The notes below the pieces were generated by a model that saw only the letters and a list, made by a program, of their open reading frames with translations, made no database searches and was not told the DNA's origin. 64,000 nucleotides of DNA from Bauldia sp963759235 (GTDB lineage: Bacteria; Pseudomonadota; Alphaproteobacteria; Rhizobiales; Kaistiaceae), in the NCBI GenBank assembly GCA_963759235.1, contig CAVWYO010000001.1, positions 186,001 to 250,000 of the forward strand, in the 5' to 3' direction. Made by a program: the position numbers and the translations under genes. Of this stretch, positions 8,584 to 15,990 are shown in pieces (position 1 is the stretch's first letter; each line of letters opens with the position of its first letter).

Positions 8584-9402
8584 GTGGCGCTCGACATCGT
8601 CAAAGTCGACAGCGTGCACGACGCGGCGGCATTGCTTGCCGGCGGTGACGGCACGCATTTTCTCGCCGGCGGCACCATTCTGGTGCGCGTCGCCAGCACC
8701 GGCGGCTTTCCGGTCCGCACGATGGTACTGGCCGACGGGCTCGGCCTCGACGGCGTCACCATCGACGGCGATGCGGTCGACCTCGGAGCCGCCGTCACCA
8801 TGGCCCGGATCGCCGCCGAGCCGAAGCTTGCCTTTCTGAAGCCGGTGGCGAAGTCGATCGGCGGTCCCGCCATCCGCAACATGGCGACCGTCGGCGGCAA
8901 TCTGTTTGCCCGCTATCCCTATGGCGATTTCGCCGTGGCGCTGCTTGCCCTCGACGCCGAAGTCGTCACCGAAGACGCGAAGAGCACCCGGACGGTTAGC
9001 CTGGAAACCTTCCTGTCGACGACCCCGTCCGCCGGCGTCATCGTCCGCGCGATCCGCTTCAAGGTCCCGCCGGCGGGCGCCTTCCGCTTCGCCAAGGCGA
9101 CACGGAAGCACCCGCACGGCGCCTCGGTGCTGTCGATCGCAGCGGTGCTGCCGGAGACGGGCGGCAAGCTCTCCGGCCCGCGCGTCGCTTATGGCGCCAT
9201 GTCGGAGCGGCCGATGCGCGCCAGGGCGGTCGAGGCGGCGCTGGAGGGACGGGTCCTCGATGCCGAAGCCATTGACAACGCAGTAAAAGTCGCGGCGGAC
9301 GGGTGCCGACCGCAAAGCGATCCACAGGCCAGCGCCTGGTACCGGACCGCGGTGCTGCCGGTCCACCTTCGGCGGCTCTTGTCCGGCAACGGGAGGTCGT
9401 GA
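8584..9402 (+). CDS. molybdenum hydroxylase FAD-binding (medium) subunit
   Basis: The 272-residue protein is the CoxM/XdhB-type FAD subunit, passing electrons from the 2Fe-2S centres to the acceptor. FAD-binding signatures are FLAGGTILVRV near residue 29 and NMATVGGNLF near residue 99. It starts with GTG, supported by a strong GGGAGGAG sequence 4 bp upstream. The stop overlaps the ATG of the iron-sulfur subunit gene (TGATG), indicating translational coupling. It is the first gene of the operon. Confidence 0.91.
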   Translation: MALDIVKVDSVHDAAALLAGGDGTHFLAGGTILVRVASTGGFPVRTMVLADGLGLDGVTIDGDAVDLGAAVTMARIAAEPKLAFLKPVAKSIGGPAIRNMATVGGNLFARYPYGDFAVALLALDAEVVTEDAKSTRTVSLETFLSTTPSAGVIVRAIRFKVPPAGAFRFAKATRKHPHGASVLSIAAVLPETGGKLSGPRVAYGAMSERPMRARAVEAALEGRVLDAEAIDNAVKVAADGCRPQSDPQASAWYRTAVLPVHLRRLLSGNGRS

Positions 9403-9887
9403 TGGCGCGGGTTCCGCTGGTTTTCACCGTTAACGGCCGGGAAGAGGGCGAGTTCATCGAATCCGGCGCCTTGCTGGTCGACGTCCTGCGCGACAAGCTC
9501 GGGCTGACCGGCACCCGGGTCGGCTGCAACCAGGGCACCTGCGGCGCCTGCACGGTGCTGGTCGACGGCGCGCTCATGCTCTCCTGCCTGATGCCGGGGG
9601 AGCGCGTCAACGGCAGGACGGTCGTCACCATCGAGGGGGTGGCGACGGACGGCGAGCTCGATCCGCTGCAGCGCGCCTTCGCCGAAGGCTTCGCCGCGCA
9701 ATGCGGCTTCTGCACCTCCGGCATGATCATCGCCGCCAAGGCGCTGCTCGACGCCAATCCCGATCCGGGCCGCGAGGAGGTGATCGACGCGATCTCCGGC
9801 AACATCTGCCGCTGCACCGGCTACGAGCCGATCATCAACGCCATCCTTGCCACCGCCGCCGATCGCCGCGCGGCGAAGTCGGCCTGA
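9402..9887 (+). CDS. molybdenum hydroxylase 2Fe-2S (small) subunit
   Basis: The 161-residue protein carries two 2Fe-2S clusters. The plant-type ferredoxin domain has CNQGTCGACTVLVDG and a further cysteine in MLSCLMP. The helical C-terminal domain has AQCGFCTSGMI and NICRCTGYE. All eight expected cysteines are present. The ATG overlaps the FAD-subunit stop by one base and GGGAGG precedes it. It would pass electrons from the molybdenum centre of the large subunit to FAD. Confidence 0.95.
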   Translation: MARVPLVFTVNGREEGEFIESGALLVDVLRDKLGLTGTRVGCNQGTCGACTVLVDGALMLSCLMPGERVNGRTVVTIEGVATDGELDPLQRAFAEGFAAQCGFCTSGMIIAAKALLDANPDPGREEVIDAISGNICRCTGYEPIINAILATAADRRAAKSA

Positions 9888-9898
9888 GGGACGAGGAC

Positions 9899-11266
9899 AT
9901 GGAGCACGTCAGGGACGTCTTCGTTGACGAACGACCCGAGGGGAACAAGGCGGTCGGGGTGAGCATCACCCGCTCCGACGCCCTTGGCCATGTCACTGGA
10001 CGGACGCAATTCTATGCCGACCGGCACTTCCCCGGGATGCTGACGTTGAAGATGGTGCGGAGCCCCCATCATCACGCCCGCATCCTCAACGTCGACACCT
10101 CGGCGGCCGAGAAGATGCCCGGCGTGGTGCGCACCCTCACCCACAAGGACGTGCCGGCGAACATCTACACCATCCTCCGCCTCATCCAAGTGGAGCCGAA
10201 CGACGAACCGGTGCTCGCCGTCGACAAGGTGCGCTACATGGGCGAGCAGGTGGTCGCTGTGCTCGCCGAGTCCGAGGCGATCGCCCGCGACGCGGTGGCT
10301 GCGGTCAAGGTCGATTACGAGGTGCTACCGGCCGTCTTCGACGTCGAGGAGGCGCTGAAACCGGGCGCGCCGCTGGTCAACGAATACCACGGCCACAACT
10401 ACTTCACCTATGAGGGCCACCATTGCCGCCGCATCCGCCACGGCGATGTCGAGAAGGGATTCGCCGCAGCCGACCACGTCATCGAGGAACACTACCAGTC
10501 CTCGCCGATCGAGCATGCGCCGGTCGAGACCACCGGCTGCATCGTGGTGCCGGAGGCGAACGGCCGGCTCACCTGCTACTCCAACACCCAGGCGCTGTTC
10601 TTCACCCTCGACAATGCCGGGCTGATCCTCAACGTGCCGTTCCAGCGCCTCAGGCTGATCGGCGGCACGGTCGGCGGCGGCTTCGGCGGCAAGGTCGACG
10701 TGATCACCGAGCCGGTTGCCTTCCTTGCCGCCGACCTCACCAAGCGGCCGGTGAAATACGCCTTCAGCCGCGAGGAGGAGATGCAGGTCTCCTCGCCGCG
10801 CGCCGCCGAACGGCTCGTCATCAAGGACGGGGTGATGAAGGACGGCCGCATCGTCGCCCGCCAGATCCGCCTCTATGTCGATGCCGGCGCCTATTCCCGC
10901 CACAGCCCCTACGGCACCACCAAGGCGGCGGCGCACATGCCGGGGCCGTACACCATCCCCAATGTCGAGGTGGACGCCTACTGCGTCTACACCAACCGGA
11001 CACCGTCATCGGCGATGCGCGGCTTCGGCGTCACCATCGGCGACTTCGCGCTGGAAGTGCAGATGGACAAGCTCGCCCGGCTGGTCGGCATGGATCCGCT
11101 GGCGTTCCGCATCCTCAACGCCTATCGCGACGGCGACAAGAAGGCGCACGGCGAGACCACCAAGGGCGCCGCGCTGATCGAGACCATCCAGGCGGCGGCA
11201 AAGCTTGCCGATTGGCCGCTCGACGCGGCTTCGCTCGCGGCCTCGTCGACGAAGGCGCGGGGCTGA
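9899..11266 (+). CDS. molybdenum hydroxylase large subunit, N-terminal part (split gene)
   Basis: The 455 residues hold the a/b hammerhead domain and the first molybdopterin-binding domain of xanthine-dehydrogenase-type large subunits. Seen are the LIGGTVGGGFGGK cofactor loop and the SSAMRGFGV active-site loop (RGFG). That loop is unlike the CSFR or GAGR loops of CO-dehydrogenase-type CoxL. The frame stops at 11266 after AKLADWPLDAASL, where a normal homologue would run straight into the sequence now found at 12050. The two parts sum to about 795 residues, close to the usual intact size, so little was lost. The interruption is the DUF559/repeat block. Confidence 0.9.
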   Translation: MEHVRDVFVDERPEGNKAVGVSITRSDALGHVTGRTQFYADRHFPGMLTLKMVRSPHHHARILNVDTSAAEKMPGVVRTLTHKDVPANIYTILRLIQVEPNDEPVLAVDKVRYMGEQVVAVLAESEAIARDAVAAVKVDYEVLPAVFDVEEALKPGAPLVNEYHGHNYFTYEGHHCRRIRHGDVEKGFAAADHVIEEHYQSSPIEHAPVETTGCIVVPEANGRLTCYSNTQALFFTLDNAGLILNVPFQRLRLIGGTVGGGFGGKVDVITEPVAFLAADLTKRPVKYAFSREEEMQVSSPRAAERLVIKDGVMKDGRIVARQIRLYVDAGAYSRHSPYGTTKAAAHMPGPYTIPNVEVDAYCVYTNRTPSSAMRGFGVTIGDFALEVQMDKLARLVGMDPLAFRILNAYRDGDKKAHGETTKGAALIETIQAAAKLADWPLDAASLAASSTKARG

Positions 11267-11296
11267 GCATGGCTGTTTTGCTCGGGATCGAACCTC

Positions 11297-11427
11297 ACCG
11301 CATCGGCAATGTCGTGGCGCAGCCGGCGCGCAAACCGGGTCCGCTTCATCCCCTCACCCGGATCGACGACGGACATTCGTCCGCCCTCGATCCGACCTCT
11401 CCCCTTGGGAGAGGTGAGGTAGCGGAA
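11297..11427. repeat. remnant second copy of the DUF559 5' end plus hairpin repeat
   Basis: This stretch is a direct repeat of 11873-12004, clearly related but with scattered differences. It contains one hairpin-repeat copy (GGATCGA stem, then CTCTCCCCTTGGGAGAG) and, read on the minus strand, the codons MKRTRFARRLRHDIADA, matching the N-terminus MKRTHFARQLRHSMTDA of the intact DUF559 gene. The similarity then stops. It is a broken relic of another copy, or the product of recombination between copies. Confidence 0.78.
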
Positions 11428-11500
11428 CAATCGACACGGACGATGCGTCACCTAGGATCACTCCATCGCGATGGTGCTGCCGCACGGCACCGCACTCCGG

Positions 11501-11567
11501 CCTCACCTCTCCCAATGGGAGAGGTCGGATCGAGGCGGATGCAATCCGCGTCGATCCGGGTGAGGGG
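11501..11567 (-). repeat. hairpin repeat, family A, copy 2
   Basis: Read on the minus strand this copy has two stem-loops. The first is GGATCGA-cg-CGGAT-tgc-ATCCG-cc-TCGATCC. The second is CCTCTCCC-att-GGGAGAGG. It is inverted relative to copy 3 at 11926-11994 and lies just past the DUF559 stop codon. The inner stem differs from copy 3 by paired changes that keep base pairing. Confidence 0.85.
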
Positions 11568-11574
11568 CGAAGCC

Positions 11575-11925
11575 TCAACGGTCGGGCGACGACCTGAGGG
11601 CAAGCGCTGCCGCAATCTCGTCGAGCACAAAGTCGGTTCGCGTCAGAACGTCCCGATTCCAGAAACGCAGGACAAGAAAGCCGGCGGACCCGATGGCCTC
11701 CGTCCGCCGCTGATCAGCCTCGCCGCTCGTCGTATGCTGGCCGCCATCAAGTTCGATGATGAGCTTCGCCTCCACACACGCGAAGTCGGCGATGTACCCC
11801 TCGATCGGGACCTGCCGGCGGAACTTGTACCCGCCGAGACTCCGGTTCCTCAGCTTCGACCAGAGCCGCCTTTCGGCGTCGGTCATGCTGTGGCGCAGTT
11901 GGCGCGCGAAGTGGGTGCGCTTCAT
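11575..11925 (-). CDS. DUF559 endonuclease-domain protein
   Basis: The 116-residue protein begins MKRTHFARQLRHSMTDAERR and has the DUF559 pattern: an LWSKLRNRSLGGYKFRRQ block, then VPIEGYIADFACVEAKLIIE and LDGGQH, and a final GFLVLRFWNRDVL. This family shares the fold of Vsr-type and related PD-(D/E)xK nucleases; the acidic residue of DFAC and the E...LDGGQH residues are candidate metal ligands. Length is full for the family. It lies antisense inside a split molybdenum-hydroxylase gene, between inverted hairpin repeats, and the upstream repeat supplies GTGAGGGG directly before the ATG. Function in vivo is unknown. Confidence 0.85.
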   Translation of the reverse strand: MKRTHFARQLRHSMTDAERRLWSKLRNRSLGGYKFRRQVPIEGYIADFACVEAKLIIELDGGQHTTSGEADQRRTEAIGSAGFLVLRFWNRDVLTRTDFVLDEIAAALALRSSPDR

Positions 11926-11994
11926 CCCCTCACCCGGATCGACGACGGACATTCGTCCGTCCTCGATCCGACCTCTCCCCATGGGAGAGGTGAC
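11926..11994 (+). repeat. hairpin repeat, family A, copy 3
   Basis: It contains stem-loop GGATCGA-cg-ACGGAC-attc-GTCCGT-cc-TCGATCC, then CCTCTCCC-cat-GGGAGAGG. It is inverted relative to copy 2 and in the same orientation as the relic copy at 11351-11417. It ends directly before the DUF559 start codon and may form its 5' untranslated region. Confidence 0.85.
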
Positions 11995-12049
11995 GCAGCG
12001 GAACGCTCGGCGCAAGTCTTTGCGCAGCCGTACTTCGAGGGGGGTGCCC

Positions 12050-13072
12050 ATGCCTAAGCTCCGCGGGCGCGGCGTATCGGCCGTCAACTATCCGACCGGC
12101 ATGAACCTCGGCGGCGATCCGAGCCAGGCGCTGGTCCACGCCACCACCACCGGCACCTTCGTCGTCACCCTGTCGAGCGTCGACGTCGGCCAGGGGCTGA
12201 GGACGGTGATGACCCAGATCTGCGCCGAGGCGATCGGCGTGCCGCCGGAGATGGTGCTGATCGACACCGCCGACACCGATACCGGCCCGCACTGCATGGG
12301 AACCTTCGCCAGCCGCGGCACCCACCGCATCGGCAACGCCATCGTCATGGCGGCGAAGGAGGCGCGCGCCGTCCTGATGGAGGTCGCGGCGGAGGAGCTC
12401 GAAGTGAACGCCACCGACCTCGACACCGACGGCAAGGGGTCGATCCACGTCAAGGGCGCCCCGTCGAAGTCGATCTCGGTGATCGAAACGGCGCTTGCCG
12501 CGCATTTCAAGCACGCCAGGACGATTTCCGGGCGCGGCATGTTCATGCAGGAGCGCTCCTTTCCGGAACCGGCGACCGGCAAGATGCGGCCGGCGACCTG
12601 TTACGCCCACGCCTGCACCGTCGCCGAGGTCGAAGTGGACACCGAGACCGGCGAGGTCACCGTGCTGTTCCTGAAGAGCGCCTACGAAGTCGGCCACGCC
12701 ATCAATCCCAGGATGGTCGAGCAGCAGATCGTCGGCGGCGCCTGGATGGGCATGAGCCACGCGCTTTACGAGACCACCGAGCCCTACTATCCCGACCGCG
12801 ACCACGGACCGCTCGACTTCAACGAATATCTGATGCCGGGTCCCGGCGACCTGCCGGAGTTCGCCGGCGTCATCCTAGAACGGCCGGCGGCCGACGGTCC
12901 CTACGGCGCCAAGGGCGTCGGCGAGATGACCGCCAACTCGCCGATCCCGGCCATTGCCAACGCCATCTTCGACGCGGTCGGGGTGCGCGTCGATTCGCTC
13001 CCCATCACCCCCGAAAAAGTCCTCCGCGGCATCCTCGCCAAGAACGGCGCCGCCATCGAACCCGCCGAGTGA
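12050..13072 (+). CDS. molybdenum hydroxylase large subunit, C-terminal part (split gene)
   Basis: The 340-residue product starts MPKLRGRGVSAVNYPTGMNL and covers the second molybdopterin-binding domain. It has the GQGLRTVMTQ loop, the TDTGPHCMGTFASR block and the GAKGVGEMTANSP segment whose GVGE glutamate is the catalytic base in this family. It has its own ATG with GAGG (followed by more G) about 9 bp upstream. Together with the 9899-11266 part it restores a whole large subunit. Whether the two parts fold together as separate chains is unknown; the break is between the two molybdopterin domains, which makes this conceivable. Confidence 0.88.
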   Translation: MPKLRGRGVSAVNYPTGMNLGGDPSQALVHATTTGTFVVTLSSVDVGQGLRTVMTQICAEAIGVPPEMVLIDTADTDTGPHCMGTFASRGTHRIGNAIVMAAKEARAVLMEVAAEELEVNATDLDTDGKGSIHVKGAPSKSISVIETALAAHFKHARTISGRGMFMQERSFPEPATGKMRPATCYAHACTVAEVEVDTETGEVTVLFLKSAYEVGHAINPRMVEQQIVGGAWMGMSHALYETTEPYYPDRDHGPLDFNEYLMPGPGDLPEFAGVILERPAADGPYGAKGVGEMTANSPIPAIANAIFDAVGVRVDSLPITPEKVLRGILAKNGAAIEPAE

Positions 13073-13083
13073 AAGGAACAGGC

Positions 13084-13395
13084 ATGCTGAAAGTGCTGTC
13101 GCTGATGAAGCGCAAGGAAGGGATGAGCTACGCGGAATTCCGCAACTGGGCGCTCAACGAGCACCCGCCGCTGGCCGAGAAGCTGCCGGGTCTGCGCGGC
13201 TACCGGATGAACGTGCCGCTCGCCGAGAACCCGGATGCCCCCTATGACGCGATCAGCGAGATGTGGTTCGACGACGACGCGGCCCGCCTCGCCGCCTTCG
13301 GCACCGAGGCCGGCAAGGCCGCCGGCGCCGACGCCGGCGCTCATGCCTCCAGCCGCTTCCACTTCCTCGCCGAGGAAAAGGTGGTGATCGGGTAG
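13084..13395 (+). CDS. EthD-domain protein
   Basis: The 103-residue protein is a dimeric alpha/beta-barrel of the EthD type. Characteristic parts are MKRKEGMSYAEFRNWALNEH near the start and FHFLAEEKVV at the end. EthD-like proteins are small accessory or isomerase-like proteins with few proven functions. The ATG at 13084 follows AAAGGAA. It is 11 bp after the large-subunit gene, so it belongs to the operon and may act on the product of the hydroxylase; this is inference. Confidence 0.8.
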   Translation: MLKVLSLMKRKEGMSYAEFRNWALNEHPPLAEKLPGLRGYRMNVPLAENPDAPYDAISEMWFDDDAARLAAFGTEAGKAAGADAGAHASSRFHFLAEEKVVIG

Positions 13396-13404
13396 GCGTG
13401 TCCA

Positions 13405-13453
13405 TGCGTCCTTCGAGGCTCGCGCTTCGCGCGAGCACCTCAGGACAAGGAGG
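13405..13453 (+). repeat. hairpin repeat, family B, copy 1
   Basis: The core is a perfect stem GCTCGCGC-ttc-GCGCGAGC at 13418-13436. Outer arms GTCCT...AGG and CCT...AGGAC extend the pairing. A related inverted copy is at 14412-14460, so the pair encloses the MoxR gene. Confidence 0.8.
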
Positions 13454-13501
13454 TTGGTGTTTGTCGGGATGGGATTGTTGTGAGATTGGCTTGAGGGTCG
13501 A

Positions 13502-14374
13502 ATGACCCCGCCCTTCCCCTCTCCCGAGGCCCTGGCCGAGGCGCTTCGCGGTGCCGACTACCTGGCCGACGACGGCCTTGCCGTCGCCTGTTTCCTGGCG
13601 CTGGCGCTCGGCAAGCCGCTCCTGGTCGAGGGCGTGCCCGGTGTCGGCAAGACCGAGGCGGCGAAAGCGCTGGCGCGGGCGCTCGATCGCGACCTGATCC
13701 GCCTGCAATGCTACGAGGGGATCGACGCCGGGCAGGCGCTCTACGAATGGAACTATGCCCGCCAGCTTCTCGCCATCCGTCAGGCGGAGGTTTCGGGCGA
13801 GGCGGCCGACCTCTATGCCGAGGACTTTCTCATCGAGCGGCCGCTGTTGAAGGCGCTCAGGCAAGCGGGCCGTACCGTCCTCCTCATCGACGAGATCGAC
13901 CGCGCCGACGACGAATTCGAGGCGTTCCTGCTCGAATTCCTCGCCGATTACGAGATCACCGTTCCCGAGATCGGCACGATCACGGCGGAAACCGCGCCGG
14001 TCGTCGTGCTTACCTCCAACCGTACCCGCGAATTGAACGAGGCGCTTCGCCGCCGCTGCACCTATCATTGGATCCCTTATCCCGACCCCGCCCGCGAGGC
14101 GGAGATCATCATGCTCAAGGCCGCCGACGTCGCCGAGGCGACCGCCCGCGCCGTCGTCGCCGCGGTCAACGGGCTCCGCCGCCTGCCGCTGGTCAAGGCA
14201 CCGGGCATCGCCGAGGCGGTCGACTGGGCCCGCGCCGCGACGATCCTCGATCAGGGACGCGGTGACTGGCCCGCGGCGCTGAGGCGCTCGATCGGCCAGG
14301 TGCTGAAGGACGAGGAGGACCTGGCGGCGGTGGAGGGCAAGCTCGACGAGCTGATCGGCGGCGGGAGGGGATGA
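13502..14374 (+). CDS. MoxR-family AAA+ ATPase, CoxD-like
   Basis: The 290-residue ATPase has Walker A VEGVPGVGKTEAAKALA (about residues 42-58), Walker B VLLIDEIDRAD (about 127-137) and a sensor asparagine in VVLTSNRTREL. The arrangement FAD subunit, iron-sulfur subunit, large subunit, MoxR ATPase and VWA protein is that of coxMSLDE, where CoxD and CoxE help mature the metal centre. A similar maturation role for this hydroxylase is likely but inferred. The gene lies between two inverted hairpin repeats. Confidence 0.9.
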   Translation: MTPPFPSPEALAEALRGADYLADDGLAVACFLALALGKPLLVEGVPGVGKTEAAKALARALDRDLIRLQCYEGIDAGQALYEWNYARQLLAIRQAEVSGEAADLYAEDFLIERPLLKALRQAGRTVLLIDEIDRADDEFEAFLLEFLADYEITVPEIGTITAETAPVVVLTSNRTRELNEALRRRCTYHWIPYPDPAREAEIIMLKAADVAEATARAVVAAVNGLRRLPLVKAPGIAEAVDWARAATILDQGRGDWPAALRRSIGQVLKDEEDLAAVEGKLDELIGGGRG

Positions 14375-14411
14375 TGCGCGTCGCGCGTTCTCCTCGGTCC
14401 CGCGACACACC

Positions 14412-14460
14412 ACCTCCTCCTGCCGAGGCGCGAGCGCGATGCGCGAGCCTCGAAGCACGC
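14412..14460 (-). repeat. hairpin repeat, family B, copy 2 (inverted)
   Basis: The reverse complement starts GCGTGCTTCGAGGCTCGCGC and ends GGCAGGAGGAGG, closely matching copy 1 at 13405-13453. It lies between the MoxR and VWA genes, in inverted orientation to copy 1. Confidence 0.78.
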
Positions 14461-14537
14461 GGTGCGTCCTTGGAGGCCCGGCGGCGCCGGGCTTCCCGGG
14501 ACGAGGAGGATGGTTGCCGTCGTTCGGGCTAGGCGCG

Positions 14538-15779
14538 ATGGAACGCGTCTTGCCGCCGGGCGCCGCCCCGTTCGTCGCCTTCGCCCGCACGCTACGCGCC
14601 CACGGTTTCCCGGTGGTCACCGACCAGGCCATAACCTTCCTGAAGGCGATCACCCTGCTCGGGCCGCGGTCGCTGCGCGACGTCTACTGGGCGGCACGAA
14701 CGACGCTTGCGCCGAGTGCCGACCGCGCCGCCGCGTTCGACGCGCTGTTCGCCGCCTTCTTCCACGACGAAGCCGAGCTCGAAGCGATCGCCGAAAGCAC
14801 GCCGGAGAAAGACGCGCCGGCACGGCAATCCGGAGCCGCCGGCCTCGATCCCGTTGCGGCCGACAAGACCAACGAGTCGGGGCAGGCGGCAAGCGCCGCC
14901 GAGGCGCTGGCGATGAAATCGTTCCAGGCGATGGCGGCCGACGACCGCCTCGCGCTGATGCGCCGCCGTCTCGCGGGCGCGGTGCCGCGCCGCCGCGGCT
15001 ATCGCCGGCTCCCCTTCCGCCGCGGCGACCGGCTCGATCTCCGCCGCAGCTTGTCGGCGATGGTGCACCACGACCCGGCCGCCATCCGCCCGGTCTGGAC
15101 GCGGCGCCGGGAAAATCCGCGGCGGCTGCTCTTGCTGATCGACATCTCCGGCTCGATGAAGCGCGACACCGACGACTACCTGCGCTTCGCCCACGCCCTC
15201 ACCCAGGCGCTGCCGTCGGTGGAGACCTTCTCGTTCGGCACGCGGTTGACCCGGCTCACCGCGTCGCTCCGCCACAAGCATCTCGGCAGGGCGCTCGGCG
15301 AGATCGCGCCCTCGGTGGCCGACTGGCAGGGCGGAACGCGGATCGGCGAAAGCCTGGCGACGTTTCTCTCGCTGCCGCGCTTCGCCCACGCCTCGCGCGG
15401 CGCCCTTGTCGTCGTCCTCTCCGACGGCCTCGAACGCGGCGACCCCGGCCGGATGAGAAGCACGGTTCGGCGGCTGGCGGCCCGCTCATGGCGGCTGGCC
15501 TGGCTGACCCCGCTCGCCGCCGACCCCGATTTCAGGCCGGACACCGCTGCGCTGAAGGCGATCCTGCCGATCATCGACCACCTCGGCGTCGGCACCGGCA
15601 CAGAGGCGCTGTGCGATTTCATCGAAGACAGTGCTCGGCTCGGCGACCGAGCGCCGGCGCCGGGACGCGGCGGAGGCAACCCTACGGCTTCCGGTCTGAG
15701 GAACGTTCGGCTCCACGGCGATCCCTCCCCGAACCGGGGAGGGGGAACCATCCGAAGGATGGTGGGTGGGGTTCAGTGA
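14538..15779 (+). CDS. VWA-domain protein, CoxE-like
   Basis: The 413-residue protein has an N-terminal helical region (to about residue 200) and a C-terminal von Willebrand A domain with the metal site LLLLIDISGSMKRDTDD (D-x-S-x-S). It also has VVLSDGLERGDPGRM near the second metal-binding loop. In cox-type clusters this protein partners the MoxR ATPase. The normal family ending is near LCDFIEDSARL. The last about 35 residues, rich in Gly, Pro and Arg, are encoded by the family C hairpin repeat and are likely not part of the fold. The start ATG at 14538 is chosen by homology; an open frame continues upstream through the family B repeat. Confidence 0.87.
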   Translation: MERVLPPGAAPFVAFARTLRAHGFPVVTDQAITFLKAITLLGPRSLRDVYWAARTTLAPSADRAAAFDALFAAFFHDEAELEAIAESTPEKDAPARQSGAAGLDPVAADKTNESGQAASAAEALAMKSFQAMAADDRLALMRRRLAGAVPRRRGYRRLPFRRGDRLDLRRSLSAMVHHDPAAIRPVWTRRRENPRRLLLLIDISGSMKRDTDDYLRFAHALTQALPSVETFSFGTRLTRLTASLRHKHLGRALGEIAPSVADWQGGTRIGESLATFLSLPRFAHASRGALVVVLSDGLERGDPGRMRSTVRRLAARSWRLAWLTPLAADPDFRPDTAALKAILPIIDHLGVGTGTEALCDFIEDSARLGDRAPAPGRGGGNPTASGLRNVRLHGDPSPNRGGGTIRRMVGGVQ

Positions 15780-15888
15780 ACCTTGCAGCACGGTGCCGAT
15801 GACCGCGAACCCCACCCGTCCACTCGCTTCTCTCGCGGCCACTCCCCGATCAAGCCGGGGAGAGGCTCTCCCCGGTTCGGGGAGGGAT
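15722..15888. repeat. hairpin repeat, family C, inverted pair
   Basis: Two copies face each other. At 15722 the sequence reads TCCCTCCCCGAACCGGGGAG, and the reverse complement starting at 15888 reads nearly the same. The right copy has an extra hairpin CTCCCCGatcaagCCGGGGAG. Shared inner sequence includes GGGTGGGGTTC. The left copy overlaps the 3' end of the VWA gene and supplies its last codons and stop. The rest of the gap to 15990 holds nothing else I recognise. Confidence 0.82.
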
Positions 15889-15990
15889 AGGCGTGTGCGG
15901 CTTCGGCCGTGCCAGCGAATGTGCACGGAGTAGGCGAAGCGTCGCCGGTCAGGAAGATTGGGCGAGTCGCAGAGCAGGAGGACAGCAGCC

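Larger units (their letters stand above)
11501..11994. mobile_element. candidate repeat-nuclease unit: DUF559 gene between inverted hairpin repeats
   Basis: The block comprises a hairpin repeat at 11501-11567, the DUF559 gene (11575-11925, minus) and an inverted copy of the repeat at 11926-11994. The repeats lie 7 bp beyond the stop and directly before the start codon. The block sits inside a molybdenum-hydroxylase gene, which shows that this sequence, or a larger one containing it, arrived by insertion. No transposase is present. That it moves as a unit is my inference; target-site duplications are not obvious. Confidence 0.55.

Noticed and set aside
10423..12049. Long plus-strand frames across the first large-subunit part and the DUF559 block
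   Set aside because: They are Arg/Pro-rich shadows of the true hydroxylase frame and of the minus-strand DUF559 gene; no domain is visible.
8584..15779. Naming the operon carbon-monoxide dehydrogenase (coxMSL)
   Set aside because: The active-site loop is RGFG rather than the CSFR or GAGR loops of CoxL forms; only the gene order and the D/E-like genes resemble cox.
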